A stretch of DNA of 64,000 nt. Source: Vanilla planifolia. Its lineage: Eukaryota > Streptophyta > Magnoliopsida > Asparagales > Orchidaceae. The position numbers and the translations under genes are program-made. Below, piece after piece: positions 49,111-59,953 of this stretch. The DNA lies in contig CM043865.1 in NCBI GenBank assembly GCA_023846275.1, positions 33,184,412-33,248,411 on the forward strand. The letters run 5' to 3'. Each line of letters starts with the position of its first letter. Position 1 is the stretch's first letter. The notes under the pieces are model-generated. The model did not search any database and had not been told where the DNA came from. It was given only the letters and a program-made list of their open reading frames with translations.

Positions 49111-49439
49111 ATTAAGGAAAAAATGTTAGATAATAAAAGATTTAAATGATTCAAAAAAAAAAAAAAATAAAATCATCAAAATAAATACTTTGACACAAAA
49201 CACAAAAAGATAGAGTTCCAAAAGGAGAATATGTATTTTTAAAAGTGAGCCTAATGAATAGTAGAACTTGATTTGATAGAGAGAGCTGAAGCTAATGTAT
49301 ATTAGACTTTTCTAAATATTAAAAAGAGTTAAAGATGTTGTATACCAAATAATATTATTAGAGCATTGATAGACATATATAATGTACTTCATATTTTAGT
49401 TATAAGAAAATACATTACTAATTTGTCACATATAATGTA

Positions 49440-49650
49440 ATATGATTCAAACACTATAAAAGCACAACCAAAACCGAGTTACGAAGAAAAGAATATGAAT
49501 TTTAGCCAAAGATATCAAACAATTGAAATAGAAAATAATTTCTATGATTAAAATATATTATTAAAATCAAATAAAATGTGAAGTTACCTAAAAACTTGAA
49601 GATGAGACAAGAAGAAATATTTTAAGTTATTTTTAATTTCAAGTACAAAA
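49440..49650 (+). pseudogene. Chromodomain-like C-terminal relic of integrase
   Basis: A broken frame starts PSYEEKNMNFSQRYQTIEI and corresponds to the family segment SYEE-PV-ILDR-V--LRNK-IPLVKVLW, followed by a decayed equivalent of the EEATWE and KYP-LF motif. This tail is characteristic of chromoviruses such as Tekay/Del and is thought to guide insertion into heterochromatin. Confidence 0.55.
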
Positions 49651-49656
49651 TTTTTA

Positions 49657-49670
49657 TAAAAAGGGAAGAA
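49657..49670 (+). other. Polypurine tract
   Basis: AAAAAGGGAAGAA lies directly before the start of the 3' LTR (CGTAACAT, from an ancestral TGTAACA). It primes plus-strand DNA synthesis in intact elements. Confidence 0.7.
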
Positions 49671-49672
49671 TT

Positions 49673-52056
49673 CGTAACATATCCAATCGTTAAAGTATAA
49701 ATTAACTTATCTTATAAAAATGCTAAAGTTTTAAAAAATAATATATTTTAAAATATAAAAGTGAATATATAAATAAAAAAACTCATAAAAAAGAGTTTAG
49801 TGACGTTTTTTTTGTTTGATTGAAATTCTTTGAAATTACTACAAATTTCTTAATTGTCTAAGCATAAATAATAAAATGTTATTAATTTAATTAAAATATG
49901 GAGCTTATTTCATTTGCCGCAAGGCAGACTCTCCCTTAATTCGTGCCCGACGCTTACCCGTGAGAGGATGTTTGCGCTCGCCGGCCGGAATTTCACCTGC
50001 GAATCTCTTCGTTGACCGTGAGGACGTCGATTGCCATCATCCTTTTGAGGCAATCAAGGCTCGAGACCGATTTGCACCGTCGGGAAACTTGTCGTAAGTC
50101 GGAAAAGCAGAAACCTAAAATTCTTTTATTTTCGCGTTATTTAACTTGGAATTCCTGAGAGTTTAAGCAATAATCATTATATGACATCCCAATTAAAGTA
50201 TTATTTTGTTGTTTGGATGATTGGTGAAAAAACACCCGTAGCGACGAAAATTAGGGTTTCGAAAAGAAAAATCGAGAAAGAAAGAAAAGGAAGAGGTCAT
50301 TTTTGTAATTAAAGGAATTATGTAATTTTATATTGATAATTTAAAAGTTTTAATTTATATAAAAATCTGTTACTTGTGTTGACAAAATTATAATTGACAT
50401 GCTAAAATTAACAAATAAGAGAAATCAAATAATTACAGATTAACCTTGAACAATGAGAAAAATTACAACTTATGTACTCTAATATAAATATTATATGCGT
50501 ATGCCTGATATATTTATTGATTATTAAAATTAATATTTCATGTGAATTCTGTATAGAGCGTGTGACATTAATGAACTGATATAAGATTATTTTATATAAT
50601 TATATGAGAATTTGTATTTGTAATTAAATATAAGTAATTTAATATAAATATGATATGTGTATGTCTGATACATTGTTGATCATTGAAATTAAAATATTAC
50701 ATGTGAATTCTTTATAGAGCATGTGATATTGATGTATTTATGCAATACTATTATATGTAATTGTATGAAAATTTATATTTGTAACTAGATATGTATTTTT
50801 TAATTTTGATAAATTGTGATGTAAAATTACATTGTATGATTAATTGTGTAAACATAACATTTGATGTGTTGATTCAAAAACATATATCTAGTTAAATACT
50901 ATGAAAAATGAGGATTGTTGTTAAAATAAATTAAGGGGATAATAATTGATATTATAAAATGGTGTCAATAAAAAACGAATGATCTAATATTAAAATGTGT
51001 TCTTTTTTGCTGTTAGTAGCTATTGTGCAACAAGATTTAAATTTATCGTCTTGACGTGGATAGTGATCAGTGGGCCACCCTATTGAGATTTGTTGCAAAT
51101 ATATGACCATTGGTAATATGAAATTGTTGAACGTGATTATGCATGAGAATATTGTATGATAAATAAGATTTTTATCATAATTAAGTAGACTAAAAAGAGG
51201 ATAGTAACTGATTATCCTGAGAAAGAGAGGGAGAAGTAGCATTGAAAATCGTAAAATTTATTTAGTTAAGTAGAAACAGGCATTGATAAATAAGATTATA
51301 TTAAAAAAGAATTGAAATTATTATAGAGAATTGCATGTGTTTGTTTTTTCTTTTAAAGGTTATAGTATTATTTTTATAGCATATTGTATTTTTAGATTAT
51401 GTTTCAAATTAAATGATGTTCTACTTATTTATATGCTATAGTAGATACCTGTGATTAGACTTTATATGTGATTGTTCTAAATTATTTTTTATTTTTTATA
51501 TTTATTTATTATTAAAAATATCTTGTTGAATTAGTGATGATTGGTTTCATCTTTATTTAGTACAATATTTTAGATATTAGAACCACAATAAAAAGAAAAT
51601 TATCTATAAGAGCTGTCTGTTAGAAAGAATTGAAGCTACAAAGGTTTGTACTACAAGAGTTGTACTAAATGACTTGTTAATCATATGATTATTTAGTATT
51701 GTATCTGTATGTTAAAAATTGGATGTAATAGTTAAAAAAATTATGAAACTATAAAATGTGATACAGTGATGGCTTCAATTGTTTATAACTGATAATTATA
51801 GATATAAATTATGTGATTGTTATAATTGTGGATATGTATGATATATTGATATATTTATAAATTAGAAAGCAAAAAAAATCTTAAGGAGGTTTTTTCTATT
51901 AAAATTCTAAAATTTAAGAGAAAGTAAGAGCTTAATAAAAAGAATGAATTAAATTAAAAACAATTTGAGTTGGTGATGAGAATAAGTTTGCCATAATAAT
52001 GGTATTAGTGCATGAATTAAATTAGAAAATAATGGAGTTTTGTGACAAAAATTTGA
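49673..52056 (+). repeat. 3' LTR of the chromovirus
   Basis: It begins CGTAACAT after the polypurine tract and ends near TTGTCACA. It matches the 5' LTR along most of its length. It retains a CpG-rich block (about 49915-50110 and GTAGCGACG near 50240) that has been largely lost to transitions in the 5' copy. Confidence 0.78.
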
Positions 52057-52696
52057 TTGTCACACAAACGTTGCACTTGGCTTAGGACATGTGTAGACTT
52101 GAGGCCAAGAAGGGCAATGTAGGCATGACGGATGGCCCAGTATTAGTGGGATGGTGTTGACTAAAGATTTGAAAATCAAGGAGAAAATCTTGGTTAGCAA
52201 TGGTAGATTATCATTATTGATAGAACACCACAAAGATGACTTTGATACCAAATGATAGTGGAGATGAACAAATCTCTGATACCAAATTGACAGCGATCAG
52301 ATGACTAAGTCTTTGATACCAAATAGTGGGGGACAAAGAAAAAAAACTCTTGTAGTGAAGGGAGGACAAGATTGATGGATGATGGAGAGAAGTCATACTT
52401 TTCTAGAAAGATATTTATGTATATATATAATATTATTGCTTGTGTCATAACCAGTTGTGTTGAATTGTTATGAAAATAGTGGTCAATGAAGATTTGGAAT
52501 GTGGAATCTGAAAAAAGAAAAAATCGAGTAAAGAATTATGAAAAGGAGATGGTTAAGAAATTGAATTAATTTAATAGATTAGCATTACATAATGTTAAAG
52601 ATGTTTTGATATCATAAGAAATTGAAATTAGATGTGATTTTAAAATTATTTTTTATGAATACTGTAGATATGATTTTATTATGAGATCAAAAAGTA

Positions 52697-52770
52697 TATA
52701 TATATATATATATATGTATATATTCACATATATTTAGATATACATATTTATATATACATATATATGTATA
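52697..52770. repeat. TA microsatellite
   Basis: A run of about ten TA units at 52697-52717 followed by imperfect TATATA/CATATA sequence to about 52770. Confidence 0.9.
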
Positions 52771-54264
52771 AAGCATAGTGGATGCTTTAGCAATTATGAT
52801 CTTAAGAATGAGATTAATTTAGTCATAACTAGAAAATTGTTGAGACATTTAGATGGAACATATGATTAGGATGGTCTATTCGTACGAATAGAGAATTCAT
52901 TTTGGTAATTAAAGAAATATTTAAACTAGTATGATATTTTGTTTAGAATCCTTACTTTCAATATATTTTGAGAATTGTTTTGTGTGATGTAAGGATGGGA
53001 AATAATTACTCTTCAGATAACAAAATGCATTATTATTTTGGAGTATAAAAATTCAGTTAGAGCTCTATATAGAATTGCTTTTAGGAGATAAGTTATTTTG
53101 AACCCAATTTTATATGTTGGGTGTGAGTAATGAAAATTATTTAAGTAAAGCTTAGAAGTAATTTGAGAAAAAATTTTGTTATGCTTAGATAGGTATGCTC
53201 GAAAGAATCTTGGAAATAAGTGTAAGCCTTTGAGTGATAGGCAAAGAATTTAAAGACCCAAATTTATTGAGTATATGATGTAAAATTCTCTAAGTTGAGT
53301 ATATTTAGATGCATCTTTGGTGGGTACGTTGTGATTTTGTATGTTGTGAATAGAGATTGTGAAAGAATAAATGTAAAAAGGTTCAATTGATATTACTAAT
53401 TCCAATGGATTGGTAGCAATTAAGTTATTAGGGCTTGCTAAAGAAAGGTGGGGTTTAAAGAAATGTGATTCGCTTAAAATAAAATTAGAAGTGATAAATG
53501 AAATAATAGTGTGATAGAGTAAGAGTAAATGACTAAACATATCAATTTTCAATAATATAGGATACTAGATCATGAGACTACTAATGGATTGTTCATACAC
53601 TGGCAATAGCAAAAATTTGGTATAAAAATGTGTGGCGTTTATCTTATTTGATGATTTGAATCTCTTGTAACATATGAGAAGCTTATATATCATGGTGTTG
53701 TATTACGCAAGCAATTAATGAGAAATAAAATTATCTAAGTTGGAGTATTAAAGATAAAAGATGAAAAAGTAGAAAAGAGTTTATTATATCACAAATGGAA
53801 GTGGTTAGTGTATAAAGTGCCAAAGGAGGAAAGTAAATAGGTAAGTGAATGCCAAATGTTGTAATTGATAGATTTTGGAAAGTAAACATTATAGATTATG
53901 AAAGAGAATTATAAGGACATCTTATAACGATATGACCTATAAAGATTGGATTTAAGGATAAATGAATGTTAAAAAGGATATAAAAACAAAGTGAAGTGAA
54001 GCAAAAATGGAAATTTAGTCATCGTGATGATCGTAGTGAAATTTAGGGGACTGATAATCGAATCTCTTTTTATTGATTGTGATTATTGGATCAACAACTT
54101 ATACAATCAGATTATCACGATTTATAGAGATAACCATCATCTTTATTAAAAGAATGTTCTTAGAGCTTTTGTTATCCATCTTAGATTCAGTACAACTTTT
54201 TGTCCCAAACTGATAGATTGACAAAGCGAAGTAAAGACATGTTATATGCGTATATTTTTTGATA

Positions 54265-54520
54265 GTAAATAACATGTTTATGAGCATTTTGTACTATATT
54301 AATTAAGCATGCGATATTTGCGTTTAGATAATGCATGATATTATGTGTATCGAAGCATGAGATTAGGATAGAACCAAAGAAATGAAATTTGCATGTGATT
54401 AAGTGAAATGAAATAGCATGCTTATTAGCATCCTGTGCTGTGTGAATTAAGCATGCGGCATCGGGATTTAGATAATGCATTTGACTGTGTATCAGAGCAT
54501 GATAAAAGAAAAAAAAAAAT
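54265..54520 (+). repeat. 144-bp tandem duplication
   Basis: Two units share GAATTAAGCATGCG (at 54300 and 54444), TTTAGATAATGCAT, and a GTGTATC.(A/G)AGCATGA end. The units differ by several transitions. The second ends in TGTATCAGAGCATGA, which resembles, but is not, a primer-binding site. Confidence 0.8.
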
Positions 54521-55007
54521 AAAAAATAAAAGAAAATAAATGAGAAAAGTGAAACTAAGGTAAAGAAGGCTTTGTGTCTTTTGAAATGCTAAAGAAAAAA
54601 AAAGGTGAAATATGAAAAACTAAATGAGTCTTATATTTTTGAGATGAGATTATATGATGTATGTTATAAACATAACAACTATATATGTACACTTGTTGTA
54701 TTTCATGAGAAAGAACTTTCAGTATATATGAAAAGAGAAGAACGCTGAATAATAAAAGAAAAAGTGTATGATATAATAAGTCATATTGCATATCATTTAT
54801 AATGATGTTATGATATGATATGAAATATGCTTTGGTTAAATACTGTGATATGAAAGGAAGGAAAAATGAAATGTGAATTTCTTCTTAAGACCTTATCCAA
54901 CCTCTAAGATTTGTGATGAGCCACTAGCGCCTGATACTGGGCTTTATAGACCTTGTTATATGTCGTGTTATGAGATGGTATCAAATGCCTCATTCTCTAT
55001 TACTATT

Positions 55008-55210
55008 AGTATTTTGTACATGTTTGATGTGCGAAGATAATATGATTGAAATATTCTTAGCTATTGTTAATATCTTGTGTACAATTTGATGTATTGAGGA
55101 TATGATGTGTACAAATTACATGACTAGAATGTTCATAGTTATCACTAATATTTTGTGTAAAGCTTGATATATTATGAATGTGATATGCATGAGTGATATG
55201 ATTGATTTAA
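55008..55210 (+). repeat. Degenerate ~70-bp tandem repeat
   Basis: Three diverged units share AATAT(C/T)TTGTGTA(C/A)A, TTTGATGTATTG or TTGATATATTA, and a GATAT(G)ATTG-type end. The units have too many differences to place exact edges. Confidence 0.55.
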
Positions 55211-58200
55211 CTGTCTAGCTATGATATGCTTACGAGCTAAGGTTGAGATATAATGTGATAAGATGCTAATTAGAGATGAGGTGAGATCAGATATAAGGTT
55301 GAGATAATAATCATCTAAAAAACTTGAGCTATTTAATACTAATAATATGTAAAATATGTGAAATATGAGAAATATATAAAATATGAAAATTATAAGTAAT
55401 ATGAGAAGTATAAAGATGAATGAGAAATGATTAAAAGAATAATTAGTAAACGAAATAATATATTATGAAAAGCATGATATGTTTATAGGTATATATATAC
55501 ATGCATAAGATAGAGTATGATTCTTTTTACATCAATAATATGCTTTTATTTGAGTATTTCATAGACATAATGCGTTTGTTACTACTTTTGGTATAGTGAG
55601 CTCTTTTTTTTCATTGTATTTTACATTATTTTATAATTTGGTAGTTAATAATTTATTTGTTGAGTTTATTATGCTTTTACTTATTTATATTATAGAATAT
55701 ACAATAGATGTATATGAGTTAGGTTCTTGAGATTTAGAGTCTATGGTAAGCTTGAGATGGCATGTTCTTATATGTGGTATATGTTGAGAGTAGGTATGTA
55801 TAATACCTATTTTGCTATGCTAGTTGAGACGTAGAATTATGATTCTGCGTTGTGATTTTTGTGATGCATAGTTGGAATTAGTGATAGTTATAATTGTTGT
55901 TGTTATTTTCTAGATATGTGAATGTATTATGGACTGGAATGTGGTTGTAGTACTCTTTATAACTATTCTGAGTTAAGAATGATAATATTGTTATTGAGAT
56001 AGTTGATACAAATTATGATATATAAATAAACATGTTCAAGAGAAATTATCAATTTGAATTTTGAAAGTGAATTATTTTTAGTTCATTTATATAATTTGAG
56101 TGGATGTATTCGGGAATTGTAATTGTTTCTTTGTCACTCTCATCTGATTAGTGATCATGTTCTCAATTTGATGTCTGCACTCTGATATCAACACCTGATA
56201 TATTTGGTATTTTGTGTATTACTAGGTGGAATGATAGGTTGGGCATGGCAAGAAGAGTCCTTATCCATAAAAAGGGTAGCAAATTTTGATACATGGACAT
56301 GATGCCACTATTTGAGATGATGAATGCCTAGACCTTATAGGAATTGTGGCTTGCACACATTGTCATATGCTAGCTGATTAATGGAGCGAAAATCAATTTT
56401 TTTTGCTACTTAGGAAACCCCAAATTATTTTCTTAATGTAATCAAGAACACCACTAGGATTGAAGGTGTATGTTATCACATGGACAGCCAAAGAGTTCAT
56501 AAAGTTCATACGAATTCTAAAGAAAGCAATTGAGTTCCATGGCCTTAATGATAAATTATAAATTAGAAGATTTGACTTGATAGTTAGTAAGGGGAATGCT
56601 TAGATGCTTACCCTCCTTTCCTTGCTTATAGTGAAGTTTATTTGCAAGCATGCTCTTATGTTTGGGCACAATCCATTCCTGAAGAAAAGTGGCGACGAGG
56701 TTATATTAACCTTTTGGCCTGAAATAGCACAATGAGAGCTTAGAATGGAGGAAAATTCACATGCTTCCTTGCAAGAGGATGGGCTAAGTAGAACGCTGGT
56801 CACTTAAAAGAGATGAGAAATGTAAGTAGTAGAAGTGGCAATACGAATGCCCTGTAGGGCTCCTACTTCCATTCTTTGATGAATTGTAAGCAAGGGGTGC
56901 TTTGAGCAGAGAATGAAAAGATATGGGGAGGTGGAGACATCTTTGCCATAGGCTGCATGCTTCAACAATCCAATTGGTGACCCAATAAATAATGTGCGAG
57001 TTTCCTCAATTGCTGTTTTTGCATTTCTTATGCTTTAGCTGTGATGTACCTCAAAAAGATTGTTGCCTAATCAATGGCAGATTTCTCTATGTCAAAGCCC
57101 CCTATCTTGAGTTTTGACTTCAGGACTAGTTTTGCCAAAATTTATTTTCTTGTTTTTTTTCCATCAGATTATACCTTTGATATTTGTGGATTATTTTAGC
57201 TTAGTCTGCTTAGTGCCATTGATAACAAAAGTCAAGGAATATTTGGCTAAAGTATTGATATTTTGCTACATTGGCCCTTGTCATGGTATTTCTTAAATGT
57301 TTAAGCCTCATTTGGTTCATTCACCTTTATACTGTCACCTAAACTATGTCTTGTTTTTTTTTGATACTCATTTGGTTAAATGTTTGTTTATAGATCTCAT
57401 TATTTTGCTTTGGATTTAGATTTAGTTTTCCATTTAGAAAGCTAAATAGGAATTGTTTTACTTGCCTTGCAGGTCCTTATTTCTCCTTGCTAATGGCTTG
57501 CTTGTTTTCCAAGGGATACTTGCCATATACTCATTCAATCTTGTGGTCACCTTCACGATTTGCATCAAATTGAGGGTAGGCAGTTTCTTTCATCTTTTGC
57601 TATATTTCTTACTTGACACCTGATATTTGTGCATTGTGAATTGCTGGTATTTTATTATTATTTATAATAGGATACAGCATAGTGCATATGGTGCTTTACA
57701 GGAAGTGTTGCTTATTTTGATTTTTGCATGATTGCAGATGTCTACTTACTGTTTGCATCACTGAAGGTTATTTGACACTTCATTGAGCACTGATTATGAT
57801 TAAAGCTCCTGGATTAGGTTATGCTGTAGCATGAAGCAACTTTAATGCTGGTTGTTCACCTGTCGTGTAATTCAAATCGTGGACAAGAATGACATTTGTT
57901 TTTTTCAAAGTATGCATTTGTTCTGGTTTGTTCAAAATTTTTCCACTCAATGTTTCCTTGTTAATGTGATAGCATGCGTTAAAGTTAAACAAAACTATTA
58001 GCTATCAATTTCTATTACAACAGAGCAATTTGACATATTAAATTCCTTTATTATTTTGCAACTAAAAACAATAAATACTTGCCAGTCGTGGTTGTCATGG
58101 TGGAAATATGTATGATCTGTTATTCTCTTCTTAATTGAAAAGTTTTTGCAAGTGCTCTCGAATGTAGTAGCATATTGATGCTTACCTAATGTTGTTCAGA

Positions 58201-58514
58201 AGAAAATTGTATAGAAGCTATCCATGGATAAAGGTTATTCATCTTTCCAGAAAATTAAAGGGAGGCATAGGTTAGTATTGGTTGTCTATTTTGCTGGTTC
58301 AAATAAATTGGACAATAGAAACTCATTTGTTTCAGGTTTATATGCATTTTAAAAAATGACAAAGGTGACTTAGCTTGTGTAATACATCATATCTCTATGC
58401 TGGAACTCATTGATGGGATTCGAGTGACTTGATGTTGATCTCTTTGTTTGTTTCATACCTCAAGATATGCCCTCTCTCTTCCTCTAATAATATCCTAGTA
58501 TATTGAAAGAAAAT

Positions 58515-58777
58515 ATGGAAGCCTCTTCAACCTCCCTCACTTATCATCCTAGTGTTCTTGGTGATTGCTCACTTTTCTCTTATCTTAAGTCAGGACGTTC
58601 ATCTTTGTTACCAATTCCTATTGTTGATCTGGTACGAGGCTCATTTATTGGTTCAATCTATCATTCTTAATCCAAAAACTTTTTTTGCTGCCTTTTTCTG
58701 TTTGTATTGTTTTCATTAGACTGAGTTTCTTCATTATATGGAAAACTTTGTTTCAACAATGCTTGACCTTTGTTTAG
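58515..58777 (+). other. Possible two-exon coding relic, unknown function
   Basis: An ATG at 58515 opens 39 codons (MEASSTSLTYHPSVLGDCSL and onward) ending at a GT donor after 58631. A second open segment 58720-58777 follows an ATTAG acceptor in the same phase and ends at a GT. A third exon-like block lies upstream at about 57474-57575 with a good acceptor and one frame reading SLLMACLFSKGYLPYTHS. I recognise no family, later exons were not found, and the joint length is short. It may be a relic of a captured gene, a noncoding transcript or chance. Confidence 0.2.
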
Positions 58778-58956
58778 GTTTATCACCACTGTTTGTCCTT
58801 TTTCTTAGGCATAACTTGCGTGCCTTTTTCCAAAGTAAATTCACATTGATTTGTCAACTGAAGCCAAGGTTTAAACAAAATTTCAATTAAATTTCATTTT
58901 TTTTCTTAATTTATATTATGGACGTTTTACTTGTGAGTAAAATGCATTCCTTTTGC

Positions 58957-59362
58957 AATCTAGGAGTGTGTTGAAGACTAAGAATGTTATCTGGTCATGT
59001 TGAGCTAGCTTGATTTTACTTGGAACTTGAAATATGTTTGAGTTTCCTTCTAGTGGTATGCAGATCAAGTGTACTTGGGTTGAGTAAATATTAAATAGAG
59101 TTTAAGCCATCTTGATTTGAATTTTAGTAGAACATGAACACCATCTTGTGTGAATTTGCAAAAAATGCTTTGTAAATCTAGGAGCGATCTAGTAATGTTG
59201 AGCTAGCCAAACTTTATTTGAAGCTTGAAATAAGTTTGTGTTTCCTTTTATTAGTACTTAACCCAAGTGTAATTGGGTTAACCAAATATTTATTAGAGTT
59301 GAGCCAACTAGATTTGAATTTTAGTAGAACATGAACACCATTCCATTGTGTAAATTTGGAAA
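58957..59362 (+). repeat. 218-bp tandem duplication
   Basis: Units begin AATCTAGGAG at 58957 and 59175. Shared blocks include ATGTTGAGCTAGC, CTTGAAATA.GTTTG, GTTTCCTT, AAGTGTA.TTGGGTT, and GATTTGAATTTTAGTAGAAC followed by ATGAACACCAT. The last block is identical over more than 30 bases, which suggests recent homogenisation or constraint there. Confidence 0.88.
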
Positions 59363-59873
59363 AAATAAAGCCATAAAATAAAAAAATAATATTAAAAGTG
59401 GGAAAATGAGAGTTTTCTTGAAGCAATGTTCAATCAAAACGTGACTAATGCTATTTTAACTAATACTTTATGTTTCTAAACTAGGATATGATAGTTGTCA
59501 CTAATTCCTCTTTCAATTTGTTGCCATGTTAATGTAGTTATTAACATATTTTTAATTAAAAAAAAATAAAAATCATGTTTGCCAAGGATGCAAATGTTCA
59601 TTAAAATATTTGGAGAATGAGAAGTCAACAATTCAATTGATCTCATGTAAGTTTTTTTTATAATTTGCATCTTAATAAGTATAATTTTTTATTGAATCCA
59701 AAATTTTTCAGTTCTATTGTTTAGATTTATTTAGACTTGTGAATTAGATTTGTTTTTATTCAATTCTTGTTTGAGCTATCTAACATGTAAATCGAGGAGT
59801 GATTCGTCTACAAAGCACATCTTGATGGACATGAATCGGTACAAGAAACACTACGTAGATCATGCTCTTTCAT

Positions 59874-59946
59874 GGAGAGCAATGTGGATCTTACATGTTG
59901 AAGGAGAGCAATGTGGATCATACTTTTTGAAGGAGAGCAATGTCAT
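59874..59946 (+). repeat. 29-bp tandem repeat, 2.5 units
   Basis: GGAGAGCAATGTGGATC occurs at 59874 and 59903, with GGAGAGCAATGTCAT starting at 59932. Units are separated by a TACATGTTGAA or TACTTTTTGAA tail. The repeat keeps an open frame in the plus strand (59750-59953), but this is not evidence of a gene. Confidence 0.85.
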
Positions 59947-59953
59947 AACTTGA

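Larger units (their letters stand above)
43430..52056 (+). mobile_element. Degenerate Ty3/gypsy chromovirus (Tekay/Del-like)
   Basis: Two related ~2.4-kb LTRs flank an internal region of about 3.8 kb with a tRNA-Met-type primer-binding site at the left and a polypurine tract at the right. In order the internal region holds relics of protease, RT, RNase H, integrase and a chromodomain-like C-terminus, each recognisable but riddled with stops and frameshifts. The order PR-RT-RH-IN places it in Ty3/gypsy. Only about 0.5 kb separates the primer site from protease, so gag has been deleted. LTR copies differ at many positions, mostly transitions, so the insertion is old. The exact left end and target duplication could not be found. 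Confidence 0.85.
52057..58956. other. Repeat-derived intergenic DNA, no confident gene
   Basis: AT-rich sequence with several local repeats listed separately. Three TGATACCAAAT motifs at 52243-52325 are reverse complements of a primer-binding site and may mark a minus-strand retroelement. At 56.2-57.1 kb the base composition is more balanced, but no frame is longer than about 70 codons and none is recognised. At 57.4-58.8 kb a few stretches look exon-like with acceptor and donor sites; see the separate entry. Confidence 0.55.
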
